This document shows, piece by piece, positions 1 through 5,633 of a stretch of 5,633 bases of DNA. Location: NCBI GenBank assembly GCA_030151135.1, contig JASLEQ010000186.1, forward strand, positions 1 through 5,633, written 5' to 3'. Source of the DNA: Candidatus Sulfotelmatobacter sp. GTDB lineage: Bacteria > Acidobacteriota > Terriglobia > Terriglobales > SbA1. A program made the translations under genes and the position numbers. The notes below the pieces were generated by a model. The model searched no databases. It saw nothing but the letters and a program-made list of their open reading frames with translations, and was not told the origin of the DNA. The stretch's first letter is position 1. The number at the start of each line of letters is the position of its first letter.

Positions 1-909
1 GTCGCGAAACTCGATGGGTGTGCCGAGTAAGGTCGCATCCAGCTTGCTGATACGTACCTCTACCTCCAGCATTGGGCTGAGCAAGCCGCCGACCAGCATC
101 GTGACGCAAAAAAACATCAGCACGACCACTGCGCTCCGGGAAAGGGGCCCTCCGCCGGCCATCAGCACAATGAATGCCAGCGCCGAGCATCCGAGCACTA
201 CCAGATAGTACCGAGTCACCTTCCCGTCGGCATTGGCGATCTGTTTCTCCAGAGTTTCCTCGCACGCTGCGCCCCCATTGCCCGACTGTTCGCACCCATA
301 CCGTCTAAGAATCCTGAAGTATGTGGTCATGTCCGTCGCGCTGAACGTGTTCTTCACCGCGTCCGCCAAAACCGCGCGCATAGCGTCCTTGAAACTCTTT
401 TGCGTTCCAGGCTTTGTCAGCTCCCGCATCACCACATCCGTGTATTCCGGCACATGCGGACGAAGCGACGCGATGATCATGTTCACGATGAATGCGTTCC
501 CCCCGCCGGGCAGGCCCGATCCTTTCGCGCCCCCGGATGTCATCTGCGTCTTGATATTGTCCAGGAGTGCGTTCAATGATCGTTCGACCATGGGTCGCAG
601 ACTTCTGCTCTGTCCCCTGAGGTCGATTTTGTCGACTTGAGCGCTGAGCAACGGACCGATGATGGCACGCCATTGATCGGCGCTTAGGATTCCATAGCGG
701 GCGTGGGTAATTTCAGCCAGGTCGGTGCGGAGGACTCGGCGCGCCGCCAAGCCATCGATGGTCTTCCAACTGAACCAGATAGCCGGGAAGAGCAAAATCA
801 GGGCTGTGGCCAGGCGGATGCCGGTCCAACGCGAAGCTGCGATCGATGCCCGATTTGTCGCTGTGGCCACGCTTTTCACGAGGGTGATAACGAGTATAGC
901 CGCCTGCAT
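1..909 (-). CDS. PqiA-like integral membrane protein, 3' end beyond the window (N-terminal 303 codons)
   Basis: The minus-strand frame stays open from the ATG at 909 to the window edge, so the C-terminus is missing. The protein has a likely membrane helix at about residues 29-48 (ending LLFPAIWFSW). A long, mostly polar region follows, with a glycine-rich stretch near 125-138 and a cysteine pair at C206 and C216 that could form a disulfide if the region is extracytoplasmic. Two further helices lie at about 234-252 and 259-278, then the segment LLSPMLEVEVRISKLDATLL. That last segment resembles single-copy proteins annotated as paraquat-inducible protein A, which I recall from memory rather than from a search. 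The CxxC zinc motifs of E. coli PqiA are not seen in the visible part. The start is the only in-frame ATG/GTG/TTG near the preceding stop, with a weak AGG about 10 bases upstream. The gene lies 68 bases downstream of the DUF1614 gene on the same strand and is probably cotranscribed with it. The reading frame is confident; the function is not. Confidence 0.65.
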   Translation of the reverse strand, partial: MQAAILVITLVKSVATATNRASIAASRWTGIRLATALILLFPAIWFSWKTIDGLAARRVLRTDLAEITHARYGILSADQWRAIIGPLLSAQVDKIDLRGQSRSLRPMVERSLNALLDNIKTQMTSGGAKGSGLPGGGNAFIVNMIIASLRPHVPEYTDVVMRELTKPGTQKSFKDAMRAVLADAVKNTFSATDMTTYFRILRRYGCEQSGNGGAACEETLEKQIANADGKVTRYYLVVLGCSALAFIVLMAGGGPLSRSAVVVLMFFCVTMLVGGLLSPMLEVEVRISKLDATLLGTPIEFRD

Positions 910-977
910 GCCGCGATGACCTGATGGCGCCGTTCTGCACTCGTCCCACGGAGGACTCTCGATGGAACACTTCGTAT

Positions 978-1679
978 CTACGCGGTCCGCCTCGCCCCTG
1001 GCTGAATCAACGCCGCCAGCAGCACGGCCACAATTCCCACCAGGAACACTCCGTCAAACGTTCCCGCGCCGCCAATCGAGGCGACCGGCGCTCCCAGTCC
1101 CTGAATCTTGTCCAAATTCAAAATGTCTGCGCCAATCAGCGTACCCATGCTTCCTCCGATGTAGGCCAGTGGCCCCGCTTGCCGCCACGACAACACCAGT
1201 GCGCAGAACAAAGCAACAATCGGAGGAATAAAAATCGGAAGCGCGACTCCAACGCCGCGCACCGGCTGAGCAAGATGATGCGTCACCAGCGCCACCGCCG
1301 CCACGGCAATGGCAGACTTGATCACCAGCCGGTTCTTGAACGCCAGGTAAAGCGACAACAAGATTGGGATGAGCGCTCCCCCTACGTTGATTGCCAGCAC
1401 GGTTGCGGGCCACTGGTGCACCACCGGCACCACATAGCGCATGCCGTAGTGGTGCACGATCCTTCCAGAAATCACTCTTTCCGGGGGCAGTTCCGCCAGC
1501 GGAATGTTAATCGAACTGCCCAACAGGGTGAACAACAGGATCAGCATTGCCGCTCGCGGCGAGATCCCCATCCGCTCGTACGCATAGTGGAGGATCTTCA
1601 GTTCGATCAAGACAACCAGCAGTGAGAAGAGAAGAAACAGGGCCAGCAGAAAGGGCCACGCTAGAGGAAAATAATGCAT
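978..1679 (-). CDS. DUF1614 family multi-pass membrane protein
   Basis: This protein of unknown function sits in the inner membrane. From the start chosen here it has 233 residues and about six or seven hydrophobic segments, near residues 5-25, 44-60, 92-112, 120-135, 145-164, 172-187 and 208-226. The diagnostic parts are the loop GGSMGTLIGADILNL (about 175-189) and the late motif IGGAGTFDG (about 202-210), followed by a final helix; both match the DUF1614 pattern as I know it. The frame is open further upstream to an ATG at 1739, giving 253 residues. I chose the ATG at 1679 because MHYFPLAWPF leads directly into the first helix and resembles the family N-terminus, whereas the extra 20 residues are polar. 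Neither start has a convincing ribosome binding site, so the choice is uncertain. The neighbouring PqiA-like gene suggests a shared envelope role, but that is inference. Confidence 0.8.
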   Translation of the reverse strand: MHYFPLAWPFLLALFLLFSLLVVLIELKILHYAYERMGISPRAAMLILLFTLLGSSINIPLAELPPERVISGRIVHHYGMRYVVPVVHQWPATVLAINVGGALIPILLSLYLAFKNRLVIKSAIAVAAVALVTHHLAQPVRGVGVALPIFIPPIVALFCALVLSWRQAGPLAYIGGSMGTLIGADILNLDKIQGLGAPVASIGGAGTFDGVFLVGIVAVLLAALIQPGARRTA

Positions 1680-1769
1680 TCCAGAAGGTTGCAATCGGCC
1701 CTCCATTTCCTTGAATAGGGATGACGACAGTGTACACATCCGAGAATCTACGTTGCTGCTATTTTCGCG

Positions 1770-1803
1770 GCCCTTCTCTAGTCTTTTGGAGGGGCTTCTT
1801 ATT
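1770..1803 (+). other. Hairpin with T-rich tail in the divergent intergenic region
   Basis: GCCCTTCT (1770-1777) can pair with GGAGGGGC (1788-1795), giving eight pairs including two G-T wobbles, around a 10-base loop. TTCTTATT follows on the plus strand. It looks like a weak intrinsic terminator read on the plus strand, yet no plus-strand gene lies upstream in the window. On the minus strand it would sit in the leader of the DUF1614 gene. It may be chance. Confidence 0.2.
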
Positions 1804-1863
1804 CAGATCGATGTCAGGCTATCATTGGAGTCATTTACGCCTCGGATGGATGATGCGTAGGCG

Positions 1864-1892
1864 TTGACGGTCTTCGAGACAGGCCTGATCAT
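1864..1892 (+). promoter_or_regulatory. Candidate sigma-70-type promoter of the three-gene operon
   Basis: A -35-like TTGACG (1864-1869, five of six consensus bases) is followed after 17 bases by GATCAT (1887-1892, four of six). It lies about 75 bases before the oxidoreductase start. The spacer carries the small palindrome GTCT-TCG-AGAC (1870-1880). TCAT-GCTA-ATGA (1889-1900) overlaps the -10, and an ACGCCT/AGGCGT inverted repeat (1837-1842 and 1859-1864) overlaps the edge of the -35. These could be regulator sites. The assignment rests on consensus matching only. Confidence 0.35.
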
Positions 1893-1967
1893 GCTAATGA
1901 TGAATATCCTCTGGGTTGGCCCCGAAGAGAATCGTCGTGATCCCGTGAACCCCGGAGAAAACGACGC

Positions 1968-3122
1968 ATGAGCTCCCGCCGCATCGGCATCATCATGAAC
2001 GGCGTGACCGGCCGCATGGGGCTCAATCAGCACCTGCTCCGCTCCGTGCTCGCGATTCGCAACCAGGGTGGCGTTCTGCTCAGCGATGGTTCGCGACTGG
2101 TTCCCGATCCCATCCTGGTCGGCCGCAGCACTGAAAAAATCAAAAAAATCGCCGGGGAGAATGACATCTCCCGCTGGACCGCCGATCTTGACGGAGCGCT
2201 TGCGAATCGCGACGATCAAATCTACTTCGACGCGCAACTCACCAGTCTCCGTGCAGCAGCGGTGGAGAAAGCTATTGCGGCGGGCAAGCACATCTACTGC
2301 GAAAAGCCTTTGGCAGCCGATTCCGCCAGCGCCTTGCAACTGCTCGCACTGGCCGGTAATGCGGGCGTGAAGCACGGCATCGTGCAGGATAAGCTGTTCC
2401 TTCCTGGCATTCGAAAGCTCAAGCGGATTATCGACAGCGGCTTCTTCGGCCGCATCCATTCCGTGCGCGGGGAGTTCGGCTACTGGGTCTTCGAAGGCGA
2501 CTGGCAACCCGCGCAGCGGCCCTCGTGGAACTACCGCGCAGAGGACGGCGGCGGCATCATTCTCGATATGTTCTGTCACTGGCGCTATCTTCTCGATCAC
2601 ACCTTTGGACCCGTCCGCGCGGTGCAATGCCTGGGCGGCACGACCATCCCTGAGCGCATCGACGAGCAGGGCAAGACTTATAGCTGCACTGCAGACGATA
2701 CCGCATACGGCACATTTCAGCTCGATAACGGTATCGTCGCGCAGATCAATTCATCCTGGTCTTTCCGGGTCTATCGAGATGAACTCCTGAGCATCCAGGT
2801 GGACGGCACACTCGGCAGCGCGGTAGCCGGCCTGCACGAATGCCGCACGCAGCAGCGTGTGAATACGCCCCGTCCAGTGTGGAATCCCGACGTCGAAAAC
2901 CCGCTCCGTTTCCGCGAACAATGGCTGCCCGTGCCCGACAACCTCACCTTCGAGAACGGCTTCAAGGTGCAATGGGAGTTGTTTCTTCGCCACGTCGCCG
3001 AAGGCGCTCCCTTCCCCCATGACTTCCTTGACGGAGCACGCGGAGTGCAGTTGGCAGAACTCGCGCTCAAGTCATGGCGCGAGCGCCGCTGGATCGATAT
3101 CCCGGAGTTGAAAGCTAGCTGA
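1968..3122 (+). CDS. Gfo/Idh/MocA family NAD(P)-dependent oxidoreductase
   Basis: This is a cytosolic dehydrogenase of 384 residues, normal for the family, whose members oxidise or reduce sugars, inositols and their derivatives with NAD(P). The N-terminal Rossmann domain (about 1-130) begins RIGIIMNGVTGRMG. Its GxTGRMG loop is unusual here and more like DapB reductases than the common GxG forms. The family signature CEKP is at 111-114, with K113 the expected catalytic lysine. The C-terminal alpha/beta domain has GGGIILDMFCHW (194-205), giving the D200/H204 pair that matches the usual GGGxLxDxGxH substrate-site motif. The start is supported by GGAGA nine bases upstream of the ATG. It is the first gene of a tight operon with a DUF993 protein and a sugar isomerase, which suggests it makes or consumes a keto-sugar or keto-polyol. 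Family assignment is firm; substrate and reaction direction are unknown. Confidence 0.93.
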   Translation: MSSRRIGIIMNGVTGRMGLNQHLLRSVLAIRNQGGVLLSDGSRLVPDPILVGRSTEKIKKIAGENDISRWTADLDGALANRDDQIYFDAQLTSLRAAAVEKAIAAGKHIYCEKPLAADSASALQLLALAGNAGVKHGIVQDKLFLPGIRKLKRIIDSGFFGRIHSVRGEFGYWVFEGDWQPAQRPSWNYRAEDGGGIILDMFCHWRYLLDHTFGPVRAVQCLGGTTIPERIDEQGKTYSCTADDTAYGTFQLDNGIVAQINSSWSFRVYRDELLSIQVDGTLGSAVAGLHECRTQQRVNTPRPVWNPDVENPLRFREQWLPVPDNLTFENGFKVQWELFLRHVAEGAPFPHDFLDGARGVQLAELALKSWRERRWIDIPELKAS

Positions 3123-3124
3123 CG

Positions 3125-4285
3125 ATGATTACTGTGAAACTCGTTCGCGACGACGGAACTCTCTACGATTTCAAGCCGGTGCATGAGCCGGTCGCGACGC
3201 AGCCACGCGATCGTTTCCACTCCCGGAAAGCGTTTGCTGCTGCTCATGTTGTGGCCGATCCGCTCCGCACTGCCGACCCAATTACAACCGCTGTGATCGA
3301 TTGGGATGCGACGCTGGCCTATCGCGAGTACCTCTGGTCCCTCGGCTTTGGTGTAGCAGAGGCCATGGACACAGCACAGCGCGGCGCGGGACTGGCTTGG
3401 CCCAACGCACTCGAACTCATCCGCCGCAGCTGTGCGGCTGCCCGCCCACAAAACGGGCTATTGGCTTGCGGCGCGGGTACAGACCATCTACCCCCAGGCC
3501 AGGCAAAAACTCTTCAGCATGTAATTGACGCCTACCGCATGCAGTGCGACGCCATCGAAGCGGCCGGAGGCCGCATCATTCTCATGGCGAGCCGTGCACT
3601 CGCCGCAGTCGCCAGACATGTTGATGACTACGCTGCTGTGTACGCAGCGATTCTTTCCAAAGTGCGCCGCCCCGTCATACTTCATTGGCTCGGTCCGATG
3701 TTCGACCCGGCTCTTGCGGGCTACTGGGGGACAGCCGAGATCAGCGCCGCCCAAGAGAACTGCCTCGCCATCATTCGCGCACACCAGGACAAGATCGACG
3801 GCATCAAGATTTCAATGCTCGATGCAAATCTCGAGATAGAGATGCGTCGCAAACTTCCGCCTGAGGTCCGGATGTACACCGGAGACGACTTCAACTATGA
3901 TCGTCTGATTCTCGGCGACGATCTGGGCTACAGCGACGCTCTATTAGGCATCTTCGGCGCCATTGCGCCAGTTGCATCCCAGGCGCTTGCAGCCCTCGAT
4001 GCTCGTGACCTGATCTCTTATCACAGCCTGCTTGGGCCCACCGTTCCTCTTTCCCGGCATCTCTTCGCGGCTCCAACGCAGCACTACAAAACCGGCGTCG
4101 TCTTTCTGGCGTTTCTCAATGGGTTCCAATCTCATTTCCGCATGATCGGAGGATCGGAAAACGCGCGATCTCTCTCCCACTTGTGCCGCCTTTTCGTTCT
4201 CGCAGACGAGGCGAAGGTTTTGCGTGATCCCGATCTCGCTGCGGCCCGAATGCGAAGCTTTCTCACAGTCGCGGGTGTCGCATGA
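3125..4285 (+). CDS. DUF993 family protein, dihydrodipicolinate synthase-like barrel
   Basis: The 386-residue cytosolic protein fits the DUF993 family, often labelled dihydrodipicolinate synthase family. The segment REYLWSLGFGVAEAMDTAQR (67-86) is typical of it. A by-eye alignment to DapA places CGAGTDHLPPGQ (115-126) on the GTTGE loop, VILHWLG (184-190) on the QILYNVP strand, DGIKISMLD (225-233) on the Schiff-base strand with K228 as the lysine, and YTGDDFNYD (251-259) on the SGDD loop. The segment carrying DapA's catalytic tyrosine (PYYN) has no counterpart, so ordinary DapA activity is unlikely. A class I aldolase, lyase or dehydratase using K228 is the reasonable guess. The start lies two bases after the oxidoreductase stop, with GGAG about 17 bases upstream, so coupling is likely. 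The stop overlaps the next start by ATGA. No member with a proven reaction is known to me. Confidence 0.9.
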   Translation: MITVKLVRDDGTLYDFKPVHEPVATQPRDRFHSRKAFAAAHVVADPLRTADPITTAVIDWDATLAYREYLWSLGFGVAEAMDTAQRGAGLAWPNALELIRRSCAAARPQNGLLACGAGTDHLPPGQAKTLQHVIDAYRMQCDAIEAAGGRIILMASRALAAVARHVDDYAAVYAAILSKVRRPVILHWLGPMFDPALAGYWGTAEISAAQENCLAIIRAHQDKIDGIKISMLDANLEIEMRRKLPPEVRMYTGDDFNYDRLILGDDLGYSDALLGIFGAIAPVASQALAALDARDLISYHSLLGPTVPLSRHLFAAPTQHYKTGVVFLAFLNGFQSHFRMIGGSENARSLSHLCRLFVLADEAKVLRDPDLAAARMRSFLTVAGVA

Positions 4286-5094
4286 ACCCTCTTGCCCGGC
4301 TCAGCTTTAACCAGATCACCGTCGACCCTTGGACCCTCGAGCAGGCAGTGCATAACTGTGTCGACGCCAGTATCCCCCATATCGCCGTCTGGCGCCACAA
4401 ACTCAACGGCGACGCTCGCGGCGCGGCAACTCTGATACGCGACGCCGGGCTGCGGGTTTCAAGTTTGTGCCGCGGGGGCTATTTCTCTGCTCCTACCTCT
4501 GAAGAGCGCAAACAGCGCATTGCCGACAATCGTCTGGCCATTGAAGAGGCGGCAACGCTCGGCGCGCCGGTTCTCGTCATTGTTTCTGGTCCGCCTCACG
4601 GGCAATCCCTTAGCGATGCGCGCGCATCCGTTCTTGACGGATTGCACGAGGTTTTGCCCAATGCGGAAAAGGCCGGGGTGACGCTTGGCATCGAGCCGCT
4701 TCATCCCATGTTTGCCGCCGAACGCTCCGTCGTTGTCACGCTCAGGCAGGCGAACGACATTGTCGAACAGCTATCGAGTCCGGCCGCCGGAGTCGTCATC
4801 GACGCATACCACGTCTGGTGGGATCCGGAACTGAACGCAGAAGTAAGCCGGGCGCGCGGAAGAATAGCTGGTTTCCACATATCCGACTGGCCTGTACCCC
4901 TGCCCGGAATCCTGATGGGCCGCGCCATGATGGGCGATGGTGTTATCGAATTGCGCAAGCTCCGCGAACTGGTTGACGCCGCCGCCTACGACGGTCCCAT
5001 CGAGGTTGAAATCTTCAACGAAGAAGTCTGGCGCATGCCCGAAAGCGAAGTGCTGAATCTTATCCGGGACCGTTTCATCGAGCATGTCGTTTGA
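4282..5094 (+). CDS. Sugar phosphate isomerase/epimerase family TIM-barrel protein (AP endonuclease 2 superfamily)
   Basis: This is a 270-residue single-domain TIM barrel of the xylose isomerase-like type (PF01261 style), expected to be cytosolic and to depend on a divalent metal. The barrel ligands appear in family order: E138 in GIEPLHPM, D174 and H177 in VIDAYHVWWD, H199 in FHISDW, and E243 in IEVEIFNEE. GDG at 218-220, preceding the last strand, is also typical. Members isomerise or epimerise keto-sugars, and some eliminate or hydrolyse 3-keto-glycosides. The genes beside it, an oxidoreductase and a DUF993 barrel, make it the likely second or third step of the same pathway. The ATG lies in the ATGA that overlaps the DUF993 stop, so translation is probably coupled. 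Family and fold are confident; the exact substrate cannot be told. Confidence 0.9.
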   Translation: MNPLARLSFNQITVDPWTLEQAVHNCVDASIPHIAVWRHKLNGDARGAATLIRDAGLRVSSLCRGGYFSAPTSEERKQRIADNRLAIEEAATLGAPVLVIVSGPPHGQSLSDARASVLDGLHEVLPNAEKAGVTLGIEPLHPMFAAERSVVVTLRQANDIVEQLSSPAAGVVIDAYHVWWDPELNAEVSRARGRIAGFHISDWPVPLPGILMGRAMMGDGVIELRKLRELVDAAAYDGPIEVEIFNEEVWRMPESEVLNLIRDRFIEHVV

Positions 5095-5158
5095 GTGAAC
5101 CGGTCCACAGCTATCACGGGAATTGCATCAGACGTCAGCACTCAACCCGGCCTCCAAA
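5095..5158. other. Short convergent intergenic gap without a visible terminator
   Basis: The 64 bases separate the end of the plus-strand operon from the stop of the minus-strand DUF1801 gene. I see no strong GC hairpin followed by a T run on either strand. Transcription may end Rho-dependently, or transcripts may overlap antisense. Confidence 0.4.
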
Positions 5159-5599
5159 TCAACCCAGTTCAATCCGCGCCTTGATATCCGCATACGCCGT
5201 CGCGATCAGCGTACCGAGCGATGCCATATCTGTCGCTGCTCCCGGCCTCAGCTTCACATGGCGCATACATTTACCGTCGCCTTGCAACAAACGGGCCGGG
5301 TCAGGCAGGCCTGCACCTTGAAAGAAGCCGACATTTACATGGGACGAGAACACATTGACGTATGCAAATGGTATTCCACCCAGGCATGCAACCGGGCAGC
5401 CGTCATGCAGGACTTCCCGAACTTCATCCCCGCATCTTCGCATCACCTCAAACCACTTCCGCGCGATTGCGCCCAACTCACCTTGTTGTCTTTCCATCCA
5501 CGCATCGATGGCCGGATCACGTTGCACCGTTCCGTCAAACCGCACGACCCCGTTCTCATCATGAGTCGCTTCCATTTTCGCGCGCGCTGAGCGTGTCAC
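5159..5599 (-). CDS. DUF1801 domain-containing protein
   Basis: This small soluble protein of 146 residues has no proven function. Features matching the DUF1801 fold as I know it are DPAIDAWM (28-35), HDGCPVAC (65-72), FAYVNVFSSHVNVGFF (78-93), the segment ending MRHVKLRP (112-119) and the C-terminal helix YADIKARIELG. The start is taken as GTG at 5599, whose GTGA overlaps the TGA of the upstream minus-strand gene, a usual coupling arrangement. AAGGA lies directly against this GTG, closer than a normal Shine-Dalgarno. The in-frame ATG at 5575 (eight codons later, MEATHDENG) is the alternative and has no good binding site. The gene converges on the sugar-catabolism operon and shows no functional tie to it. 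Confidence 0.78.
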   Translation of the reverse strand: MTRSARAKMEATHDENGVVRFDGTVQRDPAIDAWMERQQGELGAIARKWFEVMRRCGDEVREVLHDGCPVACLGGIPFAYVNVFSSHVNVGFFQGAGLPDPARLLQGDGKCMRHVKLRPGAATDMASLGTLIATAYADIKARIELG

Positions 5600-5633
5600 T
5601 CCTTCAAATAAAACGGATGCTGCTGGCTGCCGG
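5596..5633 (-). CDS. C-terminal tail of an unidentified gene entering from the right edge
   Basis: Reading the minus strand from the window edge gives the last 11 codons, GSQQHPFYLKE, then TGA at 5598-5596. The TGA overlaps the GTG start of the DUF1801 gene as GTGA, which favours this being a real gene end in an operon. The fragment is too short to name a family. Another frame also reaches a stop here, so the call is tentative. Confidence 0.4.
   Translation of the reverse strand, partial: GSQQHPFYLKE

Noticed and set aside
233..640. Plus-strand frame of 135 codons in the PqiA-like region, and a minus-strand frame at 305-673
   Set aside because: The minus-strand frame starting at 909 is open for over 900 bases and gives membrane helices and a recognisable segment, so these are shadows of it.
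924..1625. Plus-strand open frame of 233 codons opposite the DUF1614 gene
   Set aside because: The translation is very rich in Q, R and H, as expected from reading a hydrophobic membrane gene backwards, and the other strand carries family motifs.
2134..2148. Runs of six and seven A within the oxidoreductase gene, considered as a slippage or frameshift site
   Set aside because: The reading frame is intact through them and no alternative frame gives a sensible product. They encode the lysines of the EKIKKIA segment.
1803..2627. Long minus-strand open frame of 274 codons opposite the oxidoreductase
   Set aside because: It lies antisense to a clearly recognisable enzyme and its translation has no recognisable motif. 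It is a codon-bias shadow of GC-rich coding DNA.
2771..3451. Minus-strand open frame of 226 codons spanning the oxidoreductase/DUF993 junction
   Set aside because: It covers parts of two well-supported genes on the other strand and shows no family features.
3125..4285. Calling the DUF993 gene dapA (lysine biosynthesis)
   Set aside because: The protein is about 90 residues longer than DapA, lacks the catalytic tyrosine segment and sits in a sugar-type operon, so lysine biosynthesis is not supported.
5123..5590. Plus-strand frame of 155 codons opposite the DUF1801 gene
   Set aside because: The minus-strand product matches DUF1801 along its length; the plus-strand translation is featureless.

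Overview
The window is ordinary bacterial chromosome. Genes are densely packed, GC-rich and AT-poor at third codon positions, and no mobile element, RNA gene or CRISPR array is visible. The protein styles (a DUF1614 membrane protein, a PqiA-like membrane protein, and a Gfo/Idh/MocA oxidoreductase next to a DUF993 protein and a TIM-barrel sugar isomerase) would fit a soil heterotroph. Acidobacteriota is my best guess, but this is inference from family resemblance and no rRNA or marker gene confirms it.

Layout. Bases 1-909 (minus) hold the N-terminal 303 codons of a PqiA-like membrane protein that runs off the left edge. Bases 978-1679 or 978-1739 (minus) encode a DUF1614 multi-pass membrane protein just upstream of it in the same direction. 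A divergent intergenic region of about 230-290 bases follows. It contains a plausible plus-strand promoter (TTGACG, 17 bases, GATCAT), several short inverted repeats and a hairpin with a T-rich tail.

Bases 1968-5094 (plus) are a tight three-gene operon: a Gfo/Idh/MocA NAD(P)-dependent oxidoreductase, a DUF993 protein with a dihydrodipicolinate-synthase-like barrel, and an AP-endonuclease-2-type TIM-barrel sugar isomerase/epimerase. The first two genes are 2 bases apart and the second and third overlap by ATGA. Converging on this operon is a DUF1801 gene (5159-5599, minus). Its GTG start overlaps the stop of another minus-strand gene, of which only the last 11 codons are in the window.

Working together. 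The three plus-strand genes look like one catabolic unit. The dehydrogenase would oxidise a sugar, polyol or sugar derivative to a keto compound, the metal-dependent TIM barrel would isomerise, epimerise or eliminate it, and the DUF993 barrel, which keeps a Schiff-base lysine but lacks the usual catalytic tyrosine, would do aldolase or lyase chemistry. The substrate cannot be read from the sequence. This cassette is the most interesting content of the window. No transporter, kinase or regulator for it lies within the window.
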